From a virus, in IMG/VR virus record IMGVR_UViG_3300020183_004379, positions 1 through 64,000 of that record: DNA of 64,000 nt. One strand, 5' to 3'. The translations under genes were made by a program, and so were the position numbers. Below are positions 17,864 to 26,116 of the stretch, one piece after another. Position 1 is the first letter of the stretch. The number at the start of each line of letters is the position of its first letter. The notes beneath the pieces are model-generated. The model searched no databases, was not told the origin of the DNA, and was given only the letters and a program-made list of their open reading frames with translations.

Positions 17864-19187
17864 TATTTTTATTGTGGACCTAGGCTCGCATGATCACAAT
17901 ATACAATCTATCATAGCAAAGTATCCACACGCTCAGGTCACAAGGTTCTACGGAGATGTTCTCAGCACACTAACAAGATGTGTTCGCAAAGCCAACACCA
18001 AACACTTTTGGTTTATCATCAGCTGCGCAGACATTGAAAATTTTGATTTAGACTGGGATCCAACTCCGTGGGAAAATAATCAAATACATGCCTGGCCTAC
18101 TACAAATCAAAAGTATGGGGATGTGTTACTGATTCCAAAACAGCAGTTTTTACAGCAGCAACCAGAAAAATTACATTGGTTTGAACATGTGAACTATCAT
18201 ACAGAAGTGATTGCCAGGGTGCCATGGCCAATTATGGTTTATCATGATAAGGATTTTACCACTTGTGTAAAACAAACCGATTTTGTTAGTGAATATCAAT
18301 ACTTCAGCGCAGAATCTTTTGTCAGTACCAGTACTCATGCAGAACCAGCTCTATGGGGCGAAGAAACCCTGCAATTGATATCCTACTCAGCTGATAATGC
18401 CACTTGTTTAGTACCAAGAGTGGCGCAAAATCATCTACATACACAGGCATATGATTATCCAACTCTAGCCAAATACCCATGCCTACCCTCTCAAGCTCAA
18501 GACATTGTGTTTATCAGCTACGACGAACCACAGGCTGATGAAAACTATGCAATACTGCAAAAACGATTTCCACAAGCCAAACGAGTACACGGAGTTGAAG
18601 GAATGGAGCATGCACTGCGTCGGGCAGCAGAAATCAGCCGTACGCCTTGGTTTTACGCAACATTTGCCAAAACAAGGTTACATGAAGATTGGAATTTTGG
18701 TTTTGTACCAGACCGTTGGCAAGAACCCAAACACTATATTTTCAATGCCATCAACAACAGCAATGATTTGTGTTATGGGCACATGGGTATTATACTTTAT
18801 CACAAGAACCTTGTGCTTGCGGCACCAGACTGGGACGGTATCTCTGGCATGGACTACACCATGAGTTTTGCAACTGAAAGTATTCCAATTGTTAGTGTGT
18901 ATGGTGAATTTGCAACAGATCCTTATAGAGCCTGGCGCACTGCTTTTCGTGAAACAGCCAAATTAACTCAGTGGTATCTGGACAATAACTGTATTGAAAC
19001 CAAATACAGAATTCATGTCTGGTGTAATCATGCCACAGGAGAACATGCAGAATGGGTCATGCGTGGAGCCAAGGACGGTGTGAAATATTTTGAAGATAAC
19101 CTATCAGACACACGAGCTCTGAAACGCATGTTTCGTTGGGACTGGCTCAACGAGCATTTCCAAGAACTTTATGCACATGATCTATAG
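17856..19187 (+). CDS. Two-domain glycosyltransferase-like protein
   Basis: 443 aa from the ATG at 17856, which has a GGAG ribosome site about 10 bases upstream; other ATGs at 17820 and 17850 are possible. The C-terminal half (DIVFISYDEPQADENY to PYRAWRTAFRETAKL) is paralogous to the protein at 9375-10292. The N-terminal half (HDIFIVDLGSHDHN, then KYPHAQVTRFYG and CVRKANTKHFWFI) looks like a second, diverged copy of the same fold. Its 3' end overlaps the converging dehydrogenase gene by 41 bases. Probable sugar transfer; substrate unknown. Confidence 0.55.
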   Translation: MHDIFIVDLGSHDHNIQSIIAKYPHAQVTRFYGDVLSTLTRCVRKANTKHFWFIISCADIENFDLDWDPTPWENNQIHAWPTTNQKYGDVLLIPKQQFLQQQPEKLHWFEHVNYHTEVIARVPWPIMVYHDKDFTTCVKQTDFVSEYQYFSAESFVSTSTHAEPALWGEETLQLISYSADNATCLVPRVAQNHLHTQAYDYPTLAKYPCLPSQAQDIVFISYDEPQADENYAILQKRFPQAKRVHGVEGMEHALRRAAEISRTPWFYATFAKTRLHEDWNFGFVPDRWQEPKHYIFNAINNSNDLCYGHMGIILYHKNLVLAAPDWDGISGMDYTMSFATESIPIVSVYGEFATDPYRAWRTAFRETAKLTQWYLDNNCIETKYRIHVWCNHATGEHAEWVMRGAKDGVKYFEDNLSDTRALKRMFRWDWLNEHFQELYAHDL

Positions 19188-20034
19188 TAACAGCAACTTC
19201 ATATGCATTTGTGATATTGGTACTGGGTTGTGTACGAGCTTTAACACACTCAACCCAATGTTGTAGTTCGTGCTCTAGCGGACTCAACGCAGAGTCATAA
19301 TCAAATTCAACTGTGTTTCCTTGCTCTGCACTGTTGTGTATAATGCGATTATTATGTATCACCACTTGATTACTGTCCTGGTTCCATTCAATTTGTCCAC
19401 GCGATCCAATGAATATAGTTTCTCGGGTCCGTACAGGCCAACACCAGCTGACATCTATATCATAGCTGATACGATTACTAACACCTGCAAACCACACACG
19501 ATCAAACTGTGTGCCGTTGCTTAGATGCCAGCCATGGGCAGAGGTTACTGTCATGTTGGGCGAGCTAAAACTTTGCACAATGCTTATGTCGTGTGCAGCC
19601 AAACTCAGCACAGGTGTGGTTCTTGTTTGATATATGCCCCAGTTGAGTCTGCGACTGGTAATGTGTTGCAGTGTTCCAATGCTGTTTTTATCAAGACAGT
19701 TTTTTATCAATTGCAATTGAGGATGGTGCAAAAATATATGGCCAACCATGAACAATTGATTTGGCTGTAGTATTAACTGCATTTTGGCCACTTGCACAGC
19801 AGATTCAGCAGCTGGTTTTTCAACATAAACATCATGCCCACGAGACAGTAAATGCACGCATTGATCATAATGATTCCATAATGGCGTGGCCAAAATTACT
19901 GGATCAAGAGTATCGATGTCGTTGATGCTTTGATTATTTTTTATGTCAATGATCTTGGCATCAACTCCCAGTTGAGAGAGACTATGATGAAGCTTTGTAC
20001 CCCAATAGCCTGCACCTACCAACCACATGTTCAT
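19147..20034 (-). CDS. Gfo/Idh/MocA-type NAD(P)-dependent sugar oxidoreductase
   Basis: 295 aa. The N-terminal Rossmann motif GAGYWG (residues 7-12) and the EKP motif in DVYVEKPAAES near residue 93 mark the Gfo/Idh/MocA family, which oxidises or reduces sugar nucleotides. It is followed upstream in the same operon by an aminotransferase (4-base overlap) and an epimerase, a combination used to build amino sugars such as UDP-2,3-diamino sugars. It ends inside the converging glycosyltransferase-like gene, with no terminator hairpin visible. Confidence 0.85.
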   Translation of the reverse strand: MNMWLVGAGYWGTKLHHSLSQLGVDAKIIDIKNNQSINDIDTLDPVILATPLWNHYDQCVHLLSRGHDVYVEKPAAESAVQVAKMQLILQPNQLFMVGHIFLHHPQLQLIKNCLDKNSIGTLQHITSRRLNWGIYQTRTTPVLSLAAHDISIVQSFSSPNMTVTSAHGWHLSNGTQFDRVWFAGVSNRISYDIDVSWCWPVRTRETIFIGSRGQIEWNQDSNQVVIHNNRIIHNSAEQGNTVEFDYDSALSPLEHELQHWVECVKARTQPSTNITNAYEVAVTIDHVHKVLGNAR

Positions 20035-21128
20035 TGCGCGAATGCCTTGATTTGATCTACTATGTAACTGATTTGATCTTCAGTCATGCTATACCAACAG
20101 GGCAAGCTCAATATCTCGTTCACTGTTTTTTCTGCCACAGGGCAGGGTGTGTACCACTGAGAGAAGGCAGGCTGGTTGTGAACAGTGGTGGCATAATGAA
20201 CATTAGTGCCGATGCCCATGTTCTGAAGGTGTCGTTTGAGTTCATCTCTTTTGGGAGTTTGAATAACATACACATAGTAACTGTGTGTGTTGCCAAGTTC
20301 AATACGAGGAATTTGAACATAATTCCTCAACTGGTCAGAATAAAAATTGCACAATCTGCGTTTGCGTTGCAACCAATCTTTAAGATGTGGCAGTTTTGCC
20401 ATCACAATGTTGGCCTGCATGTTGTCTATGCGAGCGTTATAACCAATTTCTTTTATTTCATAACGACCGGTTCTACCATGATCTCTATACACACGCACTC
20501 GGTCCATCAATTCTTTGTTGCCTGTGCAAGCCCCGGCATCGCCCATGGCGCCTAGATTTTTAACTGGGTTAAAACTAAAACAAGTTATATCTGCCATGCT
20601 GCCAACTTTTTCCTGTTTCCAAAAGTTTCCAATACTGTGTGCAGCGTCTTCAACAAGGTAAAGATTGTGCGTTGTGCAAATCTCTCTCAAACGGTCCATG
20701 TTAGGACATTGACCATAAATGTCAACACTGAGCACTGCCTTGGTCGTGGGCGAAATTTTAGAAACCAATTGGTCTAGATCTATTAGATGTGTAAGTGGAT
20801 CAATGTCAACAAACACGGGAGTAGCGCCAACACTCACAATGGCTTCGGTGGTGGCAACAAAAGTATGTGGAGTGGTCAATACTTCGTGACCTGGTCCTAT
20901 GCCAAGAGCCCGCATGGCACATAGTAGAGCAGTTGTGCCTGATCCAGTGGCTGCGCAATCTTCAGCACCAACATATTTTGCAAATGCAGTTTCAAATTTG
21001 GTTGTGTCTGGACCTGTGATAAAGCTGCTGTTAACCACACTGTCAGCAATGGCCTGATTGATATCTACTGCACAATCAAGATACTGTTGATATAGATTAG
21101 TAAAAGGCACATTCATTTTTTTAACCAA
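20031..21128 (-). CDS. DegT/DnrJ/EryC1/StrS-type PLP sugar aminotransferase
   Basis: 365 aa, normal family length. GSGTTALLCAMRALGIGPG is the PLP-phosphate region; the Schiff-base lysine is in CFSFNPVKNLGAMGDAG. The family transfers an amino group to a keto sugar nucleotide. It overlaps the epimerase by 16 bases and the dehydrogenase by 4. Together they suggest synthesis of an amino sugar nucleotide that the neighbouring transferases could use. The exact sugar cannot be read from sequence. Confidence 0.9.
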   Translation of the reverse strand: MVKKMNVPFTNLYQQYLDCAVDINQAIADSVVNSSFITGPDTTKFETAFAKYVGAEDCAATGSGTTALLCAMRALGIGPGHEVLTTPHTFVATTEAIVSVGATPVFVDIDPLTHLIDLDQLVSKISPTTKAVLSVDIYGQCPNMDRLREICTTHNLYLVEDAAHSIGNFWKQEKVGSMADITCFSFNPVKNLGAMGDAGACTGNKELMDRVRVYRDHGRTGRYEIKEIGYNARIDNMQANIVMAKLPHLKDWLQRKRRLCNFYSDQLRNYVQIPRIELGNTHSYYVYVIQTPKRDELKRHLQNMGIGTNVHYATTVHNQPAFSQWYTPCPVAEKTVNEILSLPCWYSMTEDQISYIVDQIKAFAQ

Positions 21129-22054
21129 TCATAATACCTGCGAAAGCCTTCTTCAATATCTATTTTAGGATCAAACCCAAAATCTCTTCGAGCAGCATCT
21201 ATATTCAATGCGCCCCTGCTGGGAAAGTCTGCATCTTTATCTTGGACTTGTATGCTACCTTGCCCCACTATGTTTACTGCCAATTCAGCTGCTCGTAGTA
21301 AACTATGACTATGACTCTTGGTAATATTGTAAGTTTTATTGTTTGTATAGGCACTACAGGCAGCGGCAACTATACCGTCAGCAGCGTCGTCAACATAGGT
21401 AAAGTCAAGCGTTTCATCAGCTCCATTTACCTTGAGTACTTCGCCTCGCATGGCGCTAAGAATAAACTTGCTGATCACACGATCCTCAACATCTAATTCG
21501 CCGTACACCGCACTAGGACGGATAATGGTATGGCTTATGCCATAACGACGAGTGTAATCTTTAAGCAACCACTCGCCTGCTAGTTTCATTATGCCGTATT
21601 GCCCTTGTGGATTGCACACAGCATCTTCAGTCACTTGATCGTCAAAGTCTCCGTATACCATGCTAGAACTGATGTACACAAATTTGCCCACTTGATGTTT
21701 GACTGATAATTCCAACAGGTTAAGCAGGCCCTCGCTCATAACTCGCGATCCTAGTCGTGGATTTACATTCACAATCTTTTGTCTGGGAAAGCTGGCTAAG
21801 TGGATCACAGTGTCTGGTTTGTGCTTGTCAAACATCCAGTCCATGCCTTGATTGTCTGCTATGTCAACACCGTAGATACGCGATGTTTTCACAATCTTTT
21901 GGATGCGCTGAGGCATAATTATGTCAAGTTCTGCCTGCGGAATCAAACCATAAGTGGTGCGTGTGTCTGTTACAAAAATGTCATGCTGCTGTTCTAATCG
22001 CTGCACAACATTGTGACCAATAAGTCCAAGACCGCCTGTAACAAGAATTTTCAT
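21113..22054 (-). CDS. NAD-dependent epimerase/dehydratase (extended SDR)
   Basis: 313 aa. GGLGLIGHNV at residues 7-16 is the NAD-binding glycine motif; SSSMVYG and YGIMK provide the catalytic Ser/Tyr/Lys of extended SDR sugar epimerases and dehydratases. It leads the aminotransferase and dehydrogenase genes. Likely substrate: a UDP-, GDP- or dTDP-sugar. It overlaps the small upstream gene by 4 bases. Confidence 0.88.
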   Translation of the reverse strand: MKILVTGGLGLIGHNVVQRLEQQHDIFVTDTRTTYGLIPQAELDIIMPQRIQKIVKTSRIYGVDIADNQGMDWMFDKHKPDTVIHLASFPRQKIVNVNPRLGSRVMSEGLLNLLELSVKHQVGKFVYISSSMVYGDFDDQVTEDAVCNPQGQYGIMKLAGEWLLKDYTRRYGISHTIIRPSAVYGELDVEDRVISKFILSAMRGEVLKVNGADETLDFTYVDDAADGIVAAACSAYTNNKTYNITKSHSHSLLRAAELAVNIVGQGSIQVQDKDADFPSRGALNIDAARRDFGFDPKIDIEEGFRRYYDWLKK

Positions 22055-22284
22055 GTGTACTTCAACCTGTATATGATTTCATCGCATTCGTTAAGTTCAC
22101 CGTAAATGGCGCATTTCCATCCATAGGTTTCTAGACTAGGCATTATCCTAAAACTAGGCGTCTCAATCGCATGCTCCATGACCCATCTTCCTTGATCACT
22201 GTTTTGCCAATTAATGATAGGTTGGGCGGCATAAAGTTCTGGATCTTCAACATCGCCCATATAGAATTCTTTGAACACAATCAT
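22051..22284 (-). CDS. Small phage protein, 77 aa
   Basis: 77 aa with a Trp/Tyr-rich core (WQNSDQGRWVMEHA) and no recognised domain. It has ATGA overlap with the epimerase. TATAATACAGTT directly precedes the ATG, leaving no room for a ribosome site; if that -10 box is used the message would be leaderless. A -35 box is poor there (TAGCAT), so this is uncertain. Confidence 0.6.
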   Translation of the reverse strand: MIVFKEFYMGDVEDPELYAAQPIINWQNSDQGRWVMEHAIETPSFRIMPSLETYGWKCAIYGELNECDEIIYRLKYT

Positions 22285-22291
22285 AACTGTA

Positions 22292-23203
22292 TTATACAGC
22301 CATGTCTGCAGAAATGCTAGAGTGACTCTGGTAGTTTTCTAACCGGATGTCTTCAATTCGAAACTGAGTAATATCTTTTATGTCAGGATTGAGCCAAAGT
22401 CGTGGAGCAGGGAATGGTTCACGTTGCATTTGTTCGTTTACCTGCTCTATATGATTCAGATATATGTGTGCATCGCCGAGTACATGAACAAACTCACCTA
22501 CTTGCAAGCCACACACATGAGCAATCATGTGTGTGAGCAAACTATAGCTCGCGATGTTAAAGGGAACACCCAAAAACATATCGCAGGATCTTTGATACAT
22601 CTGACACGACAGCCGGCCATCGGCTACATAAAATTGTGCAAAACAGTGACACGGGGGCAAGGCCATGACTTCTAATTCGCCTGGATTCCATGCAGTTAAT
22701 ATATGTCTTCGTCCGTATGGGTCTGTTTTGATACCCTTAATTAACTTTTTAAGCTGATCAACTTCTTTTATACTCACTCCGCCTTTGATGGTGTATGTAT
22801 GGCCAAATTCATTGGTAAAACTACCACCAATAACTTTTTCTGCTGTTCGCCAGTGTCGCCATTGCACGCCATACACCCTACCTAGGTCACCTGCATACTC
22901 TGCCTTGTGTTGCCAATAGGTTGCCGTGGCATTGTCGGTCCAGATGGTTGCTTTGGTTAGGTCTCGCGTACCATGGAGAATTTCCGCCAAGCGTCTCTCG
23001 TCCCCTGACCCTTCAATGAACCACAGCAACTCTGACACCACTGACTTCCAAGCCAGCTTCTTTGTAGTAACAGCAGGAAATCCTGCACTCAGGTCATAGC
23101 GTTGCTGCATACCAAACATGCTCAAAGTGCCTACACCGGTGCGGTCTGAGCGTACTTTGCCTTGCTCCAGCACAGTACGCAATGCGTCATGATACTGTTT
23201 CAT
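22292..23203 (-). CDS. thyA: Thymidylate synthase (ThyA type)
   Basis: 303 aa. The start region has the dUMP-phosphate arginine motif VRSDRTGVGT, and LPPCHCFAQ near residue 190 holds the catalytic cysteine. QRSCDMFLGVPFNIASY and HVLGDAHIYLNH complete the folate-dependent ThyA signature. It methylates dUMP to dTMP with methylene-tetrahydrofolate. DHFR lies directly upstream with a 4-base overlap to recycle the dihydrofolate, as in T4 (td and frd). All key residues are present; no intron or frameshift. Confidence 0.97.
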   Translation of the reverse strand: MKQYHDALRTVLEQGKVRSDRTGVGTLSMFGMQQRYDLSAGFPAVTTKKLAWKSVVSELLWFIEGSGDERRLAEILHGTRDLTKATIWTDNATATYWQHKAEYAGDLGRVYGVQWRHWRTAEKVIGGSFTNEFGHTYTIKGGVSIKEVDQLKKLIKGIKTDPYGRRHILTAWNPGELEVMALPPCHCFAQFYVADGRLSCQMYQRSCDMFLGVPFNIASYSLLTHMIAHVCGLQVGEFVHVLGDAHIYLNHIEQVNEQMQREPFPAPRLWLNPDIKDITQFRIEDIRLENYQSHSSISADMAV

Positions 23204-23697
23204 TTTAGTCTAAAAAAATGTTTGTACACACACCAATTGATAGTTCTTGCTTGGTTTGGCATGCTACTGGTTATTCTTGTGCCTAAAAGATATCTGTTCA
23301 TGTCTACTCGTACATCAGTGTAGTAACTGCCCTTGCGATGTGCTACCCACATTTCTTCACAGATGTCTTTGGTTTTCATCAACAGATCAGCACCGCCAAT
23401 TACCCAAATATGTTTTTGCGGATTAATTGATTGAAGCTCTTTTATTATATCAATTGTATTTCCGCGTTTGACAACAGCATGTTGGATATAAGACTTACTT
23501 GTTAGTACCACGCAAGTGCATTTTGGCATCGGCTTGAGAAATTTTGGATCGTCCCAGGTGCGGCGCCCCATGACCACCACATGTCCTTCTGTGGCTTCTC
23601 TAAACCATGCCATATCGTCTGGGTCATTGGCCCAGGGCAGGGTGCCTTTGTTGCCAAGGCCTCCCCGCTGGTCTACTGAAAATATACTTCTAATCAT
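23200..23697 (-). CDS. Dihydrofolate reductase
   Basis: 165 aa. IFSVDQRGGLGNKGTLPW is the DHFR N-terminal loop; DDMAWFREAT and VVVMGRRTWDDP are the folate- and NADPH-binding segments; KHIWVIGGADL is the second glycine motif. It regenerates tetrahydrofolate consumed by thymidylate synthase. Length is typical for bacterial and phage enzymes. It overlaps thyA and the upstream gene by 4 bases each. Confidence 0.95.
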   Translation of the reverse strand: MIRSIFSVDQRGGLGNKGTLPWANDPDDMAWFREATEGHVVVMGRRTWDDPKFLKPMPKCTCVVLTSKSYIQHAVVKRGNTIDIIKELQSINPQKHIWVIGGADLLMKTKDICEEMWVAHRKGSYYTDVRVDMNRYLLGTRITSSMPNQARTINWCVYKHFFRLK

Positions 23698-24020
23698 GAA
23701 AGGTGTTTTAAGATGTCGTCTGTGATTGGTTGAACAGTTTTTGCTACAGTTTCTATACTGATAAAAAAGTCTACATCCTTGATAATCTCATCCATTTTAC
23801 GCAACTTATCATTGAGTTCGTCTTTGATTTCGTCTGGGTTCTGGCCTTCGGCTAATAATTGCAAAATATCAACTTCGACCATGGTTCCATCAATGAGATT
23901 TACATGCACCTTTTCTAATAGGTTAATTGGCACTTCGTCCTTAGATACTGTTTTAAGAATCTGTTTCCAACGGTCACGAGCATCTACATTAATTCGCCTT
24001 GACTTTGGTTTTCGCGCCAT
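23694..24020 (-). CDS. Conserved T4-like phage protein, 108 aa
   Basis: 108 aa, basic N-terminus (MARKPKSRRINVDARDRW), acidic helical C-terminal part ending VQPITDDILKHLS. The layout recalls a small conserved protein of T4-like cyanophages from memory; function is not known to me. It overlaps both neighbours (DHFR by 4, upstream gene by 32 bases). Confidence 0.7.
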   Translation of the reverse strand: MARKPKSRRINVDARDRWKQILKTVSKDEVPINLLEKVHVNLIDGTMVEVDILQLLAEGQNPDEIKDELNDKLRKMDEIIKDVDFFISIETVAKTVQPITDDILKHLS

Positions 24021-24681
24021 TTGTTTTCTTAACCTTTACACCAGGGGTTAGTGAAGCTGCTTCTTCGGTCAGCCTTTTTACTTCTGCCATAAGACTCTCA
24101 GCATCACGCTGCATACGCCGAGCTTGAGCCAGTAAATTCTGTGCGATATCTGAATCAGATAATATACCGTCGGCAGCAGGTACTTCTACTGGTTTGGCAG
24201 CATTTGGTGGCGCACCAACCTCACGACCTTCTACTACTTTGTCTTTTGGCTTGGCAGCTTCGCGTTCTTGCATGCCTGGTTTCCAACCAGTCACTTTGGT
24301 ATCAAGTTCTGCCAGGCGTTGTACAGCTTCTTGGCCCTTAGCCATTTCGTCTAGAATGTCATTGAGTTCATCTAGTCGCACAGTACTCTTGGCATTGGCT
24401 TGAACAATAACCTGATTGGTAGGAACTTTTTGTATCATACCTTCTGAATGCAATACCTGAAGGGTGTTTCGTCCGTCAGGCATAATGTTGCGAAACAAGG
24501 CATCGGCTAAATCGCTTGCCTGTTGACCCGGAGCACTTTCTAATACCTTCATAATTTCGTCATGAATCATTCTGGGCAGCAGATCGCTGTAAACCAAAAG
24601 ACACATATGATCTTCACCGGGCACTCTGCGATACAACAGTGCAGCTCGGCGATTATTGTGTTTTACCACGTGCTTTAGCAT
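23989..24681 (-). CDS. Conserved T4-like phage protein with C-terminal coiled coil, 230 aa
   Basis: The start is set at the ATG at 24681, which has AAGGAG 8 bases before; a longer open frame upstream lacks this. MLKHVVKHNNRRAALLYRRV, then a helical domain (RDLAD-like SDLADALFRNIMPDGRN) and KVPTNQVIVQANAKSTVRLD. The last third is Lys/Glu/Ala-rich and predicted coiled or disordered. I recognise it as a protein type common in T4-like marine phages but not its function. Confidence 0.7.
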   Translation of the reverse strand: MLKHVVKHNNRRAALLYRRVPGEDHMCLLVYSDLLPRMIHDEIMKVLESAPGQQASDLADALFRNIMPDGRNTLQVLHSEGMIQKVPTNQVIVQANAKSTVRLDELNDILDEMAKGQEAVQRLAELDTKVTGWKPGMQEREAAKPKDKVVEGREVGAPPNAAKPVEVPAADGILSDSDIAQNLLAQARRMQRDAESLMAEVKRLTEEAASLTPGVKVKKTNGAKTKVKAN

Positions 24682-24925
24682 TTTTTTTCTCCTTTGGTTC
24701 CGCTGCTGTTTCTGTTGACGGTGCGGTATCGTCAGCCGTAGTTCTAGTAACAGCACCAGCTGCTTCTAGAAATGCGATCAATTTGTCATAGGTATTGCCA
24801 ACTGTGCTAAGTTCTTCGGTTTTCCAGCTGCCTCTGCTGGTAGCCAATTGTATAATCTGGGCAATGTTCACCAAATCGTTTACGCCAAGCGTAGGACGCG
24901 GTTCGGGTGATTCCACTGTACTCAT
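24653..24925 (-). CDS. Small conserved phage protein, 90 aa
   Basis: 90 aa: a helical domain (VNDLVNIAQIIQLATSRGSW...KLIAFLEAAG) with an Ala/Lys/Glu-rich disordered tail. GGAG precedes the ATG. It overlaps the next gene by 29 bases. Similar short proteins occur beside the 23989 gene type in T4-like marine phages; function unknown. Confidence 0.65.
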   Translation of the reverse strand: MSTVESPEPRPTLGVNDLVNIAQIIQLATSRGSWKTEELSTVGNTYDKLIAFLEAAGAVTRTTADDTAPSTETAAEPKEKKNAKARGKTQ

Positions 24926-24988
24926 AAATTCTCCATTTGAATTACTGCTATTTTATTTACGGCAATACTGCCAGCCAATATTTTTTCT

Positions 24989-25282
24989 TTACCAAATACT
25001 ATCATTGTTTGAGTTATTGATTTGATCAAGGAACAGCCCCAAGTATGTGCTTTCGCTATGATTCTCAAATGCCAAAAGTTTGCACATGATTCTCTTGCCT
25101 GTGCTGTCAATGCTGATATAATCTCCAAAATAAAACCGACCATACAAATTTGTATAGACCCAATCTAAAATGTTTTGTTCATTTACACACAAGTCAAAAG
25201 GCACACGAACAAAATGCGGAGGACAAAAGTCCATGCGTCTGAGACCGTGTACATTAAGAGGATTGATTTCTGGAAATAACAT
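24989..25282 (-). CDS. Unknown 97-aa phage protein
   Basis: 97 aa with VRVPFDLCVNEQNILDWVYTN and a beta-strand-rich centre (GRFYFGDYISID). It overlaps the upstream gene by 29 bases. A 73-aa frame at 24922-25143 overlaps it but lacks a good start and looks like a shadow. No domain recognised. Confidence 0.55.
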   Translation of the reverse strand: MLFPEINPLNVHGLRRMDFCPPHFVRVPFDLCVNEQNILDWVYTNLYGRFYFGDYISIDSTGKRIMCKLLAFENHSESTYLGLFLDQINNSNNDSIW

Positions 25283-25448
25283 GTTTCTTTAAGATGAATA
25301 CATCGTTGTGTATGGTTACCAATTCGTACCCGCTTTGCCCCAAAGCGTTTAACAGTTCTAAATAATCTGTTGGATTGGTAGTGGTTTCGTTACTGGCCAA
25401 CACCATCGGGAGCATGGTGTATTGATAAGTGTGTTTTTCATCCGCCAT
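25254..25448 (-). CDS. Small phage protein, 64 aa, probably from a leaderless message
   Basis: 64 aa with a helix-strand-strand core (LLNALGQSGYELVTIHNDVFILKK), resembling the small DUF4177-like alpha/beta proteins. Its ATG lies only 5 bases after a TATAAT box that has a good -35 (see 25454-25482), so the predicted +1 falls on the start codon. No Shine-Dalgarno site is present. Confidence 0.55.
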   Translation of the reverse strand: MADEKHTYQYTMLPMVLASNETTTNPTDYLELLNALGQSGYELVTIHNDVFILKKHVISRNQSS

Positions 25449-25453
25449 ACTGT

Positions 25454-25482
25454 ATTATAACGAATTACAGTTTGTTTGTAAA
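25454..25482 (-). promoter_or_regulatory. Sigma70-like promoter (TTTACA, 17, TATAAT)
   Basis: On the - strand TTTACA (25482-25477), a 17-base spacer and TATAAT (25459-25454). It overlaps the 3' end of the oxygenase-like gene and drives the small genes at 25448 and below. The -10 box ends 5 bases before the ATG. Confidence 0.65.
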
Positions 25483-26103
25483 CAAAATTATGGCTCGTTT
25501 GTTTTTCAAACGACTGCGATAATCGTCACTGGCATGCCATTGTTTTCTATCAAACAACACCAGGTCGCCGCGTTGCCATTCATACACTTTGTGTATGCTG
25601 AGAAAGAATCTATCCAGGGCTCTACAATGTCCAAGCATGTTGTTCCATTCAGTATGAGGCACATGATTGGGGATAGGTCCGTGTTCTTGTTTATAGCGGC
25701 CAAAGTCTTTATATGCAGCCCACTGATCAAAAAACACTGTGCGGGTAGACACAGTTTCTAATGGTATCATCACAGCATAATAAGGTTCTATGTCGGTGTG
25801 TTTGCATTCGATAATGTAGTCATTGTGAACATCCCATGGCAATTGACTTTCAAGTATATAACTAGCCATGCTTATATAATTGCCTAGTAAAGGATGTAAG
25901 ATTTCGTCCAAGGCAGATTTGACATCTGCATTGTCCGGGTTATCCCAATCCCAGATATGATGATTGGCCACTAGCCCTTGATTGATCCAAACACCTTTAG
26001 AGTCTTGATAAGGAACCAATTGACTCTTTGAGAGAATCAATTGTTCAAGTTCATCAAGTGTGCTGTTGTCGAGTTTTTGCGGGTGTATTTGCAATGGTAG
26101 CAT
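25465..26103 (-). CDS. 2-oxoglutarate/Fe(II) oxygenase-like protein
   Basis: 212 aa. WDVHNDY (near residue 114) gives the HxD iron-binding motif; RGDLVLFDRKQWHAS supplies the distal histidine, and KNKRAIILF the basic residue that would bind 2-oxoglutarate. This spacing matches the cupin-fold Fe(II)/2OG dioxygenases that are common in T4-like marine phages. The reaction would be hydroxylation or demethylation of an unknown substrate. The call rests on motif order only. Confidence 0.6.
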   Translation of the reverse strand: MLPLQIHPQKLDNSTLDELEQLILSKSQLVPYQDSKGVWINQGLVANHHIWDWDNPDNADVKSALDEILHPLLGNYISMASYILESQLPWDVHNDYIIECKHTDIEPYYAVMIPLETVSTRTVFFDQWAAYKDFGRYKQEHGPIPNHVPHTEWNNMLGHCRALDRFFLSIHKVYEWQRGDLVLFDRKQWHASDDYRSRLKNKRAIILFTNKL

Positions 26104-26116
26104 GCAAATATTTATT

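Noticed and set aside
22291-22319. Promoter for the 77-aa gene with TATAAT and TAGCAT at 17 bases
   Set aside because: The -35 box has three mismatches, so it is mentioned in the gene entry but not listed as a promoter.
24922-25143. 73-aa - strand frame overlapping the 97-aa gene
   Set aside because: The 97-aa frame has a better start, continuous overlap with the upstream gene and a more protein-like composition; two genes cannot both be likely over this stretch.
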